From Cnuella takakiae (GTDB lineage: Bacteria > Bacteroidota > Bacteroidia > Chitinophagales > Chitinophagaceae), in the NCBI RefSeq assembly GCF_001953305.1, contig NZ_MTFE01000010.1, forward strand, positions 3,042,772 through 3,106,771: a stretch of 64,000 bases of DNA. The letters are read 5' to 3'. Numbering within the stretch: position 1 is the stretch's first letter; each line of letters opens with the position of its first letter. The notes beneath the pieces are model-generated. The model did no database searches. It was not told the origin of the DNA and saw only the letters and a list, made by a program, of their open reading frames with translations. This document shows, piece after piece, positions 8,011 to 17,000 of the stretch. The position numbers were made by a program, and so were the translations under genes.

Positions 8011-9621
8011 ATGTACCAACGATTACTTGCCACAATTGAACAACAACTCTGGTGCCATGGCATTCGCCGGCCCAAAATGTATTACCAGTGTACCGCTGAA
8101 GAACTGAGTGCCCAAACGGTGGCCCTGGGCCAGGGTGCGCTGGATGAAAACGGAACGCTGGTGATTCACACCGGAACTTTTACAGGACGATCGCCCAAGG
8201 ACAAATACTTTGTAAAAGACGAACTGGCGGAAGAGTACATCCACTGGAACGAATTCAACCAGCCTATAGAACCGGCTTGTTCGGAGCAATTGCGCCGCCG
8301 GATGATGGCATACCTCTCTACCCGCGACCTTTGGATCAGGGATGCTTTTGTTTGTGCCGACCCGCAATATTCCATTTCCCTGCGGGTGATTTCCGAAAAG
8401 CCCTGGGCCAGCCTTTTTGCTGGCAATATGTTCATCGCTCCCAAGGGCCGCGAAATACAGGATTTTGAACCCGAATGGAATATTTTTCATGCCCCCGACT
8501 TCGAAGCCATACCTGAAAAAGACGGAACACGCTCCCCTCATTTCGTCATAATAGATTTTGGAATGAAGCTGATCCTGATTGGCGGTACGGCCTATACCGG
8601 CGAGATTAAAAAGGGCATGTTTACCGTACTCAACTACCTGTTGCCCCAACAGCAGGTGCTGCCTATGCATTGCTCGGCCAATGTGGGTACGGCGGGCGAT
8701 GTGGCCCTATTCTTTGGGTTGAGTGGTACCGGTAAAACAACCCTGAGTGCAGACCCTAACAGGCGCCTGGTGGGTGATGACGAGCATGGCTGGAGTGATA
8801 CCGGCGTGTTTAATTTTGAAGGCGGCTGTTATGCCAAATGCATCGACCTGAGCCCGGAAAAAGAGCCCGAAATCTTTGCTGCCATCAGGCCGGGTGCCAT
8901 GCTGGAAAATGTGCAGTTTTTTCAGGGTACCAATCAGGTGAATTATGCCGACGGCTCCCTTACTGAAAATACACGGGTTTCTTACCCGCTTTCCTTTATT
9001 TCCAATGCCCTGCAACCCTCGGTAACGGGTATTCCGGAAAATATCTTTTTCCTGACCTGTGATGCTACAGGTGTACTGCCTCCCATTTCGAGGCTTAGCC
9101 CTGAGCAGGCCATGTACCATTTCCAGGCAGGGTATACTGCCAAGATTGCTGGTACCGAAGCGGGTGTTACGGAGCCCAAGAGCACTTTCAGTCCTTGTTT
9201 TGGTGCACCCTTTCTTCCCCTGCACCCCGAAACTTATGCCCAGATGCTGGGTGAAAAGATCAGGGGTAATGAGGTGGCGACCTGGCTGGTAAATACCGGT
9301 TGGACCAGTGGTTCTTATGGTATTGGTCACCGCATCTCACTCAAGGTAACCCGTGCCCTGATCAATGCGGCCTTAAAAGGCGAATTGGAAAAGGTAGCCT
9401 ACCAAACCGAACCTGTGTTTGGTTTGCAAATGCCAACCAGTTGCCCCGGTGTTCCCGAAGGTTTGCTCAACCCTCGGGATGTATGGACCGACAAGGATGC
9501 TTATGATGCTGCGGCTGCAAAACTCAAACAGCAGTTCGATGAGCATATGGAAAAGGTGCGGCAGTCGAAAGTGCAAAGTCAGCGGGGCGTGTTTCGGACA
9601 TCACTGAGCAGGGTGATTTAA
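8011..9621 (+). CDS. pckA: Phosphoenolpyruvate carboxykinase (ATP)
   Basis: Converts oxaloacetate and ATP to PEP, CO2 and ADP, the entry to gluconeogenesis. The 536-residue length is standard. Motifs: HTGTFTGRSPKDKYFV (about 54-69), the substrate/Mn region GGTAYTGEIKKGMFTVLNYL (about 191-210), kinase-1a P-loop FGLSGTGKTTLS (about 236-247) and kinase-2 GDDEHGWSDTGVFNFEGGCY. The ATG follows an AT-rich promoter-like stretch; a hairpin terminator lies about 155 bases past the stop. It stands alone between terminators. Confidence 0.98.
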   Translation: MYQRLLATIEQQLWCHGIRRPKMYYQCTAEELSAQTVALGQGALDENGTLVIHTGTFTGRSPKDKYFVKDELAEEYIHWNEFNQPIEPACSEQLRRRMMAYLSTRDLWIRDAFVCADPQYSISLRVISEKPWASLFAGNMFIAPKGREIQDFEPEWNIFHAPDFEAIPEKDGTRSPHFVIIDFGMKLILIGGTAYTGEIKKGMFTVLNYLLPQQQVLPMHCSANVGTAGDVALFFGLSGTGKTTLSADPNRRLVGDDEHGWSDTGVFNFEGGCYAKCIDLSPEKEPEIFAAIRPGAMLENVQFFQGTNQVNYADGSLTENTRVSYPLSFISNALQPSVTGIPENIFFLTCDATGVLPPISRLSPEQAMYHFQAGYTAKIAGTEAGVTEPKSTFSPCFGAPFLPLHPETYAQMLGEKIRGNEVATWLVNTGWTSGSYGIGHRISLKVTRALINAALKGELEKVAYQTEPVFGLQMPTSCPGVPEGLLNPRDVWTDKDAYDAAAAKLKQQFDEHMEKVRQSKVQSQRGVFRTSLSRVI

Positions 9622-9776
9622 AAAGCGTTTTATAAATAAGCTGATGAAGGGAACGGTATGGCCCTGACAATTGCTAGAGGCCGATGTTGAATTGAGAATA
9701 CACAAATCCTAAATGCCTTACCTACCTTATACATGGTATAGGAACAACTCCTTTTCGCTTGCTTGTTTTTCTGGAA

Positions 9777-9804
9777 GCCGGTCATTTGACCGGCTTTTCT
9801 TTTT
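9777..9804 (+). terminator. Rho-independent terminator downstream of pckA
   Basis: Stem GCCGGTC / GACCGGC with an ATTT loop, followed by TTTTCTTTTT. It lies between the pckA stop and the start of the next gene at 9819, so it also shows that 9819 is the real start and not 9759. Confidence 0.85.
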
Positions 9805-9818
9805 CCTACATTCGGTGC

Positions 9819-10889
9819 ATGAGCGTTGAACTGGACAAGCCCTCCCGTAAAAAAACCTTTTACCCTGTTAGCAAGGGCCTGCGGTCCTACCTGAAAAAGC
9901 ATGGCCGGGAAGCAACGCTCCCCCTGGTGTACCAGGACCTGATGAACATGTCTTTTTCTATTCCACTTAAAGACAAAGCAGGCAAAGACACCTATTGGGA
10001 AAAAACGCTCTACGATATGCGGGAGTGGAATTTTCTTCGGACCGAACTGATCAACCTGTATGCAATCCTGAAAACCGAAGGCGATTTTTCTTATACCAAG
10101 CACCTGGATGTTGCCAGGGTTGATTACTGCACTTTCGGCAACTCGAACCCCTTCCGGGTGCGTATTGTAAACAGGTATAACGACAACTACGATCATTATT
10201 ATATCAAAAAGGAAGATGCCTCCCGCATTTATGGGCTGGAACTGGAGCACCTCTTATCACCCAACCGCATTACTTATCTTACAGCACCGGGCACCATCGT
10301 GGAAGAACATGTGGCTGGCATTCCAGGCGATGTGTTCATACAACAATACCTCGATGCTCCGGACACCAACCGAACCCGTTTTGCCAAGGAGTTTGTGAAG
10401 TTCAATGAGCGGTGTTTTGTAAGGCTGCTCGGAGACATGCGCAGCTACAACTGGGTAGTGGACATCACACCCGATATAGAAGATTTTCAGTACCGCATCC
10501 GCGCCATCGATTTTGATCAACAGAGTTACGAAGGCAGAAAGAACCTGTACCTGCCCCAGTTCTTCAAAGAGAACCGGCCGCTTGTTGAACTGGCATCGCA
10601 ACTGCTAAACATGGAAACAGTAAAGCAGTACCAAACGGAAGAAAGAACCATGATGGCCTTCCGGCTAGCTTCCGATAAATACCGCATCAAAGACCTATTG
10701 GATACCATGCAAACAGATGAAATATCCACGCAACAAAAGATCGCCGAACTGGCTATTGCACTTAATCAACATTTTGGCACCACGCAATTTAAATCGCAGG
10801 GCTCCATGGGTGAGTTGGTAAAGTGTCACCTAAAGCAAACCTTGCGTAAGGAGTTATTGCACGTGCCCAAGATGAACAGCCGGCATTAA
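9819..10889 (+). CDS. Conserved-looking protein with kinase-like catalytic loop, function unknown
   Basis: A 356-residue soluble protein that I do not recognise as a named family. The start is set at the ATG at 9819 (MSVELDKPSRKK), because an upstream in-frame ATG (9759) would place a terminator inside the gene. The middle part reads LLGDMRSYNWVVDI (Asp206, Asn210), followed 25 residues later by YRIRAIDFDQ (Asp231, Asp233). This spacing and pattern resemble the catalytic HGD-xxxx-N loop and the IDFD metal-binding loop of aminoglycoside-phosphotransferase/HipA-type kinases. There is no clear glycine-rich loop at the N-terminus. It could be an atypical kinase or a pseudo-kinase. Monocistronic, preceded and followed by hairpins. 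Confidence 0.72.
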   Translation: MSVELDKPSRKKTFYPVSKGLRSYLKKHGREATLPLVYQDLMNMSFSIPLKDKAGKDTYWEKTLYDMREWNFLRTELINLYAILKTEGDFSYTKHLDVARVDYCTFGNSNPFRVRIVNRYNDNYDHYYIKKEDASRIYGLELEHLLSPNRITYLTAPGTIVEEHVAGIPGDVFIQQYLDAPDTNRTRFAKEFVKFNERCFVRLLGDMRSYNWVVDITPDIEDFQYRIRAIDFDQQSYEGRKNLYLPQFFKENRPLVELASQLLNMETVKQYQTEERTMMAFRLASDKYRIKDLLDTMQTDEISTQQKIAELAIALNQHFGTTQFKSQGSMGELVKCHLKQTLRKELLHVPKMNSRH

Positions 10890-10992
10890 GAGCTTCAAAG
10901 GCTTGTAGCAGGCTTATTGTTGCAACAGGTTCTTGTCCTGCAGATGCCTTTCAGTAAATCCTTCAATTTCATTTTTGTAATTAAGGAAAGAG

Positions 10993-11014
10993 AATGCCGA
11001 CATAGGTCGGCATT
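10993..11014. terminator. Hairpin between convergent genes
   Basis: Arms ATGCCGAC / GTCGGCAT (10994-11001, 11006-11013), extended by an A/T pair, with loop ATAG. U-tracts are weak on both strands (TAAAATC; TTCTCTTTCC). Its position between convergent genes (stops 10889 and 11109) suggests a bidirectional terminator. The rest of this gap is AT-rich, with an imperfect 7-nt period at about 11077-11104. Confidence 0.5.
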
Positions 11015-11108
11015 AAAATCTTACCACTTAAATAAGCTTGTACCGCCATTTGCTGAGGTGCACAATAAACTTAGCCAAACTATAAATCAAAAACTAAAAA
11101 CCTTATCC

Positions 11109-13103
11109 TTACTGCACATCTCCATCTTCACCCTGCTGTTTGTTGAAATCATTGAGGATTTCACTGGCAGTAGAATCGCCTTCAGAGATGGCTTGCATCA
11201 GCAGTCGACTGCCCCTTACAATATCGCGGTCAAAGGAACAACGGTTGTATTTGGCCACACGAAGAACCTGCTGGTTTTGACCAAACAGGTAGAGAAAACC
11301 AAGGGTTCTTTTGGCTGGGGTATAATCCCTTTCCGCTGCTTTTTCCACCATTCCAAAAGCGGAGTTGCAATCAAGCCCGGAATGTTCGGCTTTAAGGGCA
11401 CGGTTGCCATATTCAAACAGTGCTTCAGGCACTTCCTGCGCTGCCAGGGTTTTATAAATTTCTATCGCATCATCCTTATTTCCCTGCTCCAGCAATTGTT
11501 TGGCTTGCTGCAACTGCTGGTTGATTTCAATTTTGGTAAGCTGTACCGGCTTTGTTGCCTCCTGTGCCTGCCATTCCTCCAAGGGCATCAGGTCGGCTTT
11601 CTGCAGCCAGCCTTTGGAGGTTTGCCCCCTGCTGTTGGTAAACTCCGTATATATAAAATCGCCCTGTTCTTCCAATGCTTTGATAATTTCTTCCGAAGGA
11701 ACGAGGTAAGCGCCCCTACGGGAAGCTTCATCCGCTTCATTGTGAAAATAAGCGCGGTCGTTTACCACCTTGTATTCACCAATCACCTTCCTGGGCTGCT
11801 CGGCTTTGGTTTCCTTGGGTTGCTCGATAGTAGTTACCGGTTTTTTTGTGGCCTCTTGCTTGCCGGCAAACAGGTTGCTGATGGCCATGTAAATGATGGC
11901 ACCAATAATAAATAAACCCAACAGGATCATGGGCAGGCGCAGGCTGCGGTCGCGGCGGGCGGGTTGCCGTTGTGCCGGTGCAATAGCCGGTTCGGGTCGG
12001 TTTGCATAAGCCTGCAGTTCGCGGTCCTTACGGGTAAGTGCCACACGCAGGTTCACCAGTTCCTGCTCCTTTGCCTGCACCTGTTCGGTTTGCTGTTGCA
12101 ATGATTTTTGCAGTTCGCTTTTTTCCCTGCGCAATTGCTCGTTTTCCTGCTGCCAGGCCGTTGTCGGTGCAGCGGTTATGTTGCCTGTTTTCCGGGTTTG
12201 TGTGCTGTGCAAAACCAGAAATTCCTGCAAAGCAGCTCCATCCTTAAACCGGGCATCAGGCTTCTTTTCCAGGCACTGCGCGATCATATCCAGCAACCAT
12301 TGCGGCACATGGCTTTCCCGGTCTTTTTTCTCCGAGCTCCAGCCTTCCGGCAAATGTTCCGCACGCAGGGTCATCGGGTCTGGGACGGTTGCCTCCATGT
12401 GCTGGAGTCTTACTTCGTTGCGGGCATGTTCGTTGCGGTTTGATAAGGGAAAGGGAACCCTTCCTGCCAGGAGTTCAAAAAGGATAATGCCAAATGCGTA
12501 AATATCACTTTGCGGCAGCAGCAATCCATCATTCTGCTCCGGTGCCATAAACTCGATGGCGCCGGCCTGCCGCAAACTGGTGCGCCGCTGTTCGTCGCTC
12601 ATGATGGCCAGCCCGAAATCGAGCAGTACGTAATTGCCGGTATGTATGTTGAACTTGACGTTGTTGCTTTTTATATCACCATGCCGGATGCCCAGCCGGT
12701 GACAATGCGCCAGTGCATTGGAAAGATGGTCGGCAACCTTGATGGCTTCCTTGATGGTAAAAATTGGTTCATGTGGCGGTTGCAGCAGTTCCTCGAGGTC
12801 GGGGCCTTCAATGAACTCCATTTCAATAAAAGGCAGCGAGCCGCTTTCTGTTATACCCGAACTCAGGATTTTGACAATATTGGGGTTGGGCTGCTCGCTT
12901 ACCCTTTTCAGCTTGGCCACCTCGTTCAGGAAATCTACATAGTGCTTATCATGTTCACTCTCGCTATGTATGGGTGTGGGCAGCAGTTTTACTGCCGTGA
13001 TGATGGGTCCCATCCGCCGTGCCTTATACACCGAACCCTGGCCACCCGTTTTAAGGGCACCCATGTTCTCCAATCCCTCTGTTATGGTAAATACTTTCGA
13101 CAT
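11109..13103 (-). CDS. Membrane-anchored Ser/Thr protein kinase with SH3-like and Sel1-like C-terminus
   Basis: Hanks-type kinase, 664 residues. Kinase domain at about 1-295: glycine loop TGGQGSV (19-25), AVK lysine (Lys39), catalytic loop HGDIKSNN (141-148; RD is replaced by GD), DFG (162-164), APE (187-189). A coiled coil (about 317-372) leads to one membrane span (about 390-409, LPMILLGLFIIGAIIYMAI). The outside part has an SH3-type module (about 442-505, ending GWLQKADL) and Sel1/TPR-like helices (about 540-650). PASTA repeats, the usual outside domain of PknB-type wall kinases, are absent. Last gene of a block with an FHA protein, SEDS-PBP and PP2C, so it probably phosphorylates those partners. 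Confidence 0.9.
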   Translation of the reverse strand: MSKVFTITEGLENMGALKTGGQGSVYKARRMGPIITAVKLLPTPIHSESEHDKHYVDFLNEVAKLKRVSEQPNPNIVKILSSGITESGSLPFIEMEFIEGPDLEELLQPPHEPIFTIKEAIKVADHLSNALAHCHRLGIRHGDIKSNNVKFNIHTGNYVLLDFGLAIMSDEQRRTSLRQAGAIEFMAPEQNDGLLLPQSDIYAFGIILFELLAGRVPFPLSNRNEHARNEVRLQHMEATVPDPMTLRAEHLPEGWSSEKKDRESHVPQWLLDMIAQCLEKKPDARFKDGAALQEFLVLHSTQTRKTGNITAAPTTAWQQENEQLRREKSELQKSLQQQTEQVQAKEQELVNLRVALTRKDRELQAYANRPEPAIAPAQRQPARRDRSLRLPMILLGLFIIGAIIYMAISNLFAGKQEATKKPVTTIEQPKETKAEQPRKVIGEYKVVNDRAYFHNEADEASRRGAYLVPSEEIIKALEEQGDFIYTEFTNSRGQTSKGWLQKADLMPLEEWQAQEATKPVQLTKIEINQQLQQAKQLLEQGNKDDAIEIYKTLAAQEVPEALFEYGNRALKAEHSGLDCNSAFGMVEKAAERDYTPAKRTLGFLYLFGQNQQVLRVAKYNRCSFDRDIVRGSRLLMQAISEGDSTASEILNDFNKQQGEDGDVQ

Positions 13104-13128
13104 GTATGTATGCGGTTAGCAAGTTAAA

Positions 13129-13161
13129 AAGCTTCAGGCTGTTTGCGTTTGCCTGGAGCTT
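13129..13161. repeat. Hairpin between FHA and kinase genes
   Basis: Arms AAGCTTCAGGC (13129-13139) and GCCTGGAGCTT (13151-13161) pair at 10 of 11 positions over an 11-nt loop. It lies in the 88-bp gap inside the putative operon and has no T-tract. It may tune expression of the kinase relative to the upstream genes. Confidence 0.5.
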
Positions 13162-13191
13162 CTAGCTGCAAGTAGTTGCAGTATTTCTGGT

Positions 13192-13968
13192 CTAGGCTTC
13201 ATAACCAAACTCCAGCAGGGCCGAATCGCCCAGGATGATCTGGTCGCCATGCTGGAGGGTATAACCAATATGTGTGCTTTGCAGTTTCACAGGTTCATTT
13301 CCACCCGTGCGCACCTTTACCTTGTTGCGTGGCGGAATGCCCCCTTCGTCAGCAAATAGCTGGAAAGCACCTACTTCTTCGCTCCATTCTACATGCGCAT
13401 GCTGGCGACTTACAAACCTGTTGGCTTCCTGGCTGCTTTGGGCAAGGAATGCAATTTTATTTTCGCGGTGAAATCCGTCACCCGCCTGTACCATCTTATC
13501 GCGGCCGATGGTAATTTTCCCGGAGGCTGCATCAAACTGGTACCGGGCCTGTTCCGTTTCGCCCTGCTGAACGATGATGTATCCTTTGCGCAATCCCTGG
13601 GTGGCAATTTTTCTTTTCCGGCTGTCCACCAGCATTGCGGCCTGCAAGCCCGGAGCCTGGACCGCCTCGGCAGGTGCAGGCGCAAATGCCAGTTCAAAAT
13701 TCCATTCCAGGGGCAGGTCAAGGGCATAGTCGTCTGCAATGCGCTGAACCTCCTCCCGGAACTGGTCTTCTGACCCTTCAAATACCGCAGCGGCATACTG
13801 GCTTCTTTCCCCTTCGGCGGGGAAAAGATAAAGCTGTATGCTGCGGATATTACCGCCTTCGCCACCCTCCCACTGCTGTAATTGATCTTTTATAAAAAGG
13901 AGCAATTGCTGGCGGATGTTCTTGACATCTGAAGGGATTTCTTCGTTTTTAAAAAACTTTGAAAACAT
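13192..13968 (-). CDS. FHA-domain protein (phosphothreonine reader)
   Basis: A 258-residue cytosolic protein. C-terminal FHA domain (about 150-255): ITIGRDK (strand with the conserved GR), then RFVSRQHAHVEW (187-195) with the Ser-x-x-His that contacts phosphothreonine, and a closing GDQIILGDSALLEFGY. The N-terminal about 95 residues form a separate alpha/beta domain (IRSIQLYLFP, YAAAVFEGSEDQFREEVQRIADDYA), which recalls the N-terminal domain of actinobacterial FhaA in layout only. It probably docks the phosphorylated kinase or SEDS-PBP. It lies between the SEDS-PBP gene (115 bases) and the kinase gene (88 bases) on the same strand. Confidence 0.88.
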   Translation of the reverse strand: MFSKFFKNEEIPSDVKNIRQQLLLFIKDQLQQWEGGEGGNIRSIQLYLFPAEGERSQYAAAVFEGSEDQFREEVQRIADDYALDLPLEWNFELAFAPAPAEAVQAPGLQAAMLVDSRKRKIATQGLRKGYIIVQQGETEQARYQFDAASGKITIGRDKMVQAGDGFHRENKIAFLAQSSQEANRFVSRQHAHVEWSEEVGAFQLFADEGGIPPRNKVKVRTGGNEPVKLQSTHIGYTLQHGDQIILGDSALLEFGYEA

Positions 13969-14083
13969 AAGCTCTTTTTAAAGGTTGCGCAAAATATTGT
14001 GTTCCCTTCTTCCACCTGTTCCAATCATATTTTAACCAGGTTGGCAGGTATAAACTTGCAACTTACAGGGCCTGCAAGCTCGA

Positions 14084-17000
14084 TCAATAACCTTGAACAT
14101 ATCCTCTTTGCAATAGTACCGGTATCACATGCCGGCCGGCAACCGCCACGGCAATACTGCTGCCTTTGGTGTCTTCTACCCGCACACAACAAACGGTATG
14201 TCCCTGGCCATTGGGTTTGGGGGCAAAAAACACGTACCACCCATCGTTGATCCTTTTGCCGCGTACAATTCTTTCAGGGGTACCGGTCTTTCCTGCAACA
14301 GCAATACCCAACCTGTCGCGCTTACCCGCACTTTGTGCCTGCATAAAGCCGGTTAGCAGCTGGGTATGCTCGGGCCTTTTGGCCAGCACCAGGCTGTCCT
14401 TTGGCGCTAATAACGAATCGGCTATCCGCAGTACATAACGGTTGTCGGTTAAAAACCCATTATTGGCAATACCTGCGGCCAGCCGGGCCACAGATGCCGG
14501 TGTGCTCACCAGCTCACCTTGTCCCCATGCCATACCCGAAATGCCCAGCCCTCGGGTTGCCCGGATATTATTGGGGTCGTAACGCCGTTTGCTCTGAAAC
14601 TCGGTAGCCCGCCAGGTTTTGCGCCATTGCTCTGCCTGGTAGGCATTGCCACCGTCAAAACTATAGTAATAGCCGCCCAGCCCCCGCAGGAACATCCCGG
14701 TTTGTATATACAGGGTGGCCATTTCCTCCTGGAGGCTTTCTTCGTTGGCCAGCCTAATAAAATATGGATTGTTTGATTTTACAATGGCCCGCTCCATACC
14801 AATGGTGCCTGTTTCATCTGGCTCATCGCCACGGGTGCGCACCAGGTCCTGTTGCCTGATCTGGAAGCTGCGGCGGGCGGCGGCATCGCCCAATTTATTG
14901 AAGGCAGCCAGTGCCGTCAGCAGTTTGGCTGTAGAGCCGGGCTGCGTGGCATGCGTAAACCCAAGATCTGCCGTTGTAACAAAAGTGCCCAGTTGTGCCT
15001 GCTGTCTTGCGGAAAGGGTGAGCAGGTCCCAGTCGTCAACCGGGGGTAAAGGATAAAGTGCAGAAGCCAGCACATCACCTTGGATATCGTCCATTACCAC
15101 AATGGACACTCGGCTGTTGCGGATGGTTTCGTCTGTTTGCAGCGATTGCTGGATTGCGGTTTGCAAACCTGCGTCGATGCTCAGTTGCATATCCCGGTTC
15201 TTTTGTTTGAAGCTATCCACCAGCGGGCTGTTGATTCCCGACAACAACATGGGCGAGAGTGCGCGGTAGTCCCTGCGGGCCACAACCATTTCGCGTGCTT
15301 CACGCGGCAGGAAAGGATCTTCGCGGAAACGGGTTGCTACTACCTGTTGGTTGGAAATGGGCGTGGGAAATCCCCGCAATTCGGCACCGTGCTGGTATTC
15401 GGCAAAATAGCCATTGTTGCCGCCGGTGAATACGCCGGTATTGGCATCGCCCGTCCAGAAGAAAGCATGGGCACCGAAGGGGTAATATCGATCCTGGCGT
15501 CGGTGACTCAGGGCTTCCAGTTCGAAGGCCATCAGCCCCGATTTCACCAGGGTATCTTTTTGCTGCACCAACAACCGGGGCTTGCTGGTTGCCAACAACA
15601 CCCCTTTCCTGTCGTAAATATTGCCCGCCTGCAAGCGGTTCATGAGGATGGCAATACGGGGGTTGTAGCTGTACATCCGGGCACCGCTCCGTTCCGCTAC
15701 CAGCGCAGGTTCTACCACCCAGCGTTTGTTGTTGAACAGGTATCGCGACACATTTACACCCAGCAGTATGATTCCTATACCGGCTGCTACCAATGCAGGC
15801 ATCAGGTTGCGATCCTGTTGTTTACCGATATAGTTCATTTGTGCCGGCGAGCCCTGCACCAGGGAAACGGACAGCAGGAAACCCGCAGCCACCATGTTCA
15901 TGATGAGCGAAGAGCCGCCATAGCTTACGAAAGGTAAGGCCACCCCCGACAGCGGAAGGGCTCCGGTAGAGCCGCCTGCAATCAGCACAAATTGCACAAA
16001 GGTGCTGATGCCGATACCTGCTGCCAGGTAAAACAGAAAGGGCCGGCCCGTTTGCCTGCCGATAACGATGGCCCTGTGTAGGTACACCAGAAAAAGGACA
16101 AACACACTAATGATACCTGCCCAGCCAAACTCTTCGCCAAAAGCGGGCAGGATCATATCGGTATGTGCTTCGGGAATGGTTTTGCCAAAACCCTCACCAA
16201 TGCCCTGCCCACGAATGCCACCACTGGCCATCGCCCAGATACCATTGGCTACCTGGTCGCCGCCAAATACATTATTGTCCCAGGCATTTTCCCAGATGGC
16301 CTTTCGGTCGGTAAGGCGCTGAATGGGGCCGGGGAAAAGCAAGTCTAATAAAGGCACCTGGTCCAGGAGCAGGAAGGCAGCGATCACCACAACGGCCATG
16401 ATGGCTGGTTCACTGATCTGTTTGCGAACAAAGAAATACAGGGCCCCCATCAGTACAAAAGTGATGGCCGTTCCAATCCATACATTTCCGGTAGCCCAAA
16501 CTGCAAGGGTGTACAATACCACGGCTGCAATGGTTTGAGCAAAATCGCCGCGGGCAAAAGACAGCAGGATGATAAACGTAAAGCAGACCACCATGGCAGG
16601 CCCTAAATCGCCCAATACCAGGAAGAGGAAAATGATAGCGAGCACAGCTGCGAGTGCAAAGGAGAAAAAACGCCAGCGGCTGCGTGCTGTGGCATACCCT
16701 GAAATAAATCTTTCGTTGGCAGTAAAGAAACCGGCAAGAAATACCAGCAGAATAAAGCGCACCAGCTCGCTGGGCTGAAAACCAAAGAGGTTGACTTTTA
16801 CACCGCTGCCCTCGGGGCCGGTACCAAATAGAATGGTAAGCGCCAATAAGGCCAGGCCAAGCGCAGCCCAGGGCCAGCCGTTGGCCGCACCCTTGTGCTG
16901 TTTGAAATAAAATAAGCGGAACAAGCCCGAGTCTGGCGTGAAACGCCTGAGGTCAAAAAGCATCAGCAGGGATAGTAGCACGATGCCTATGGTGAAGAAG

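Noticed and set aside
10917-11915. Open frame of 332 codons on the plus strand, antisense to the kinase tail
   Set aside because: Starts in the hairpin gap and continues through the complement of kinase coding sequence; no motif.
15080-15937. Open frame of 285 codons on the plus strand inside the SEDS-PBP gene
   Set aside because: Antisense to the PBP/SEDS junction with a known family on the other strand; its translation shows no domain or signal.
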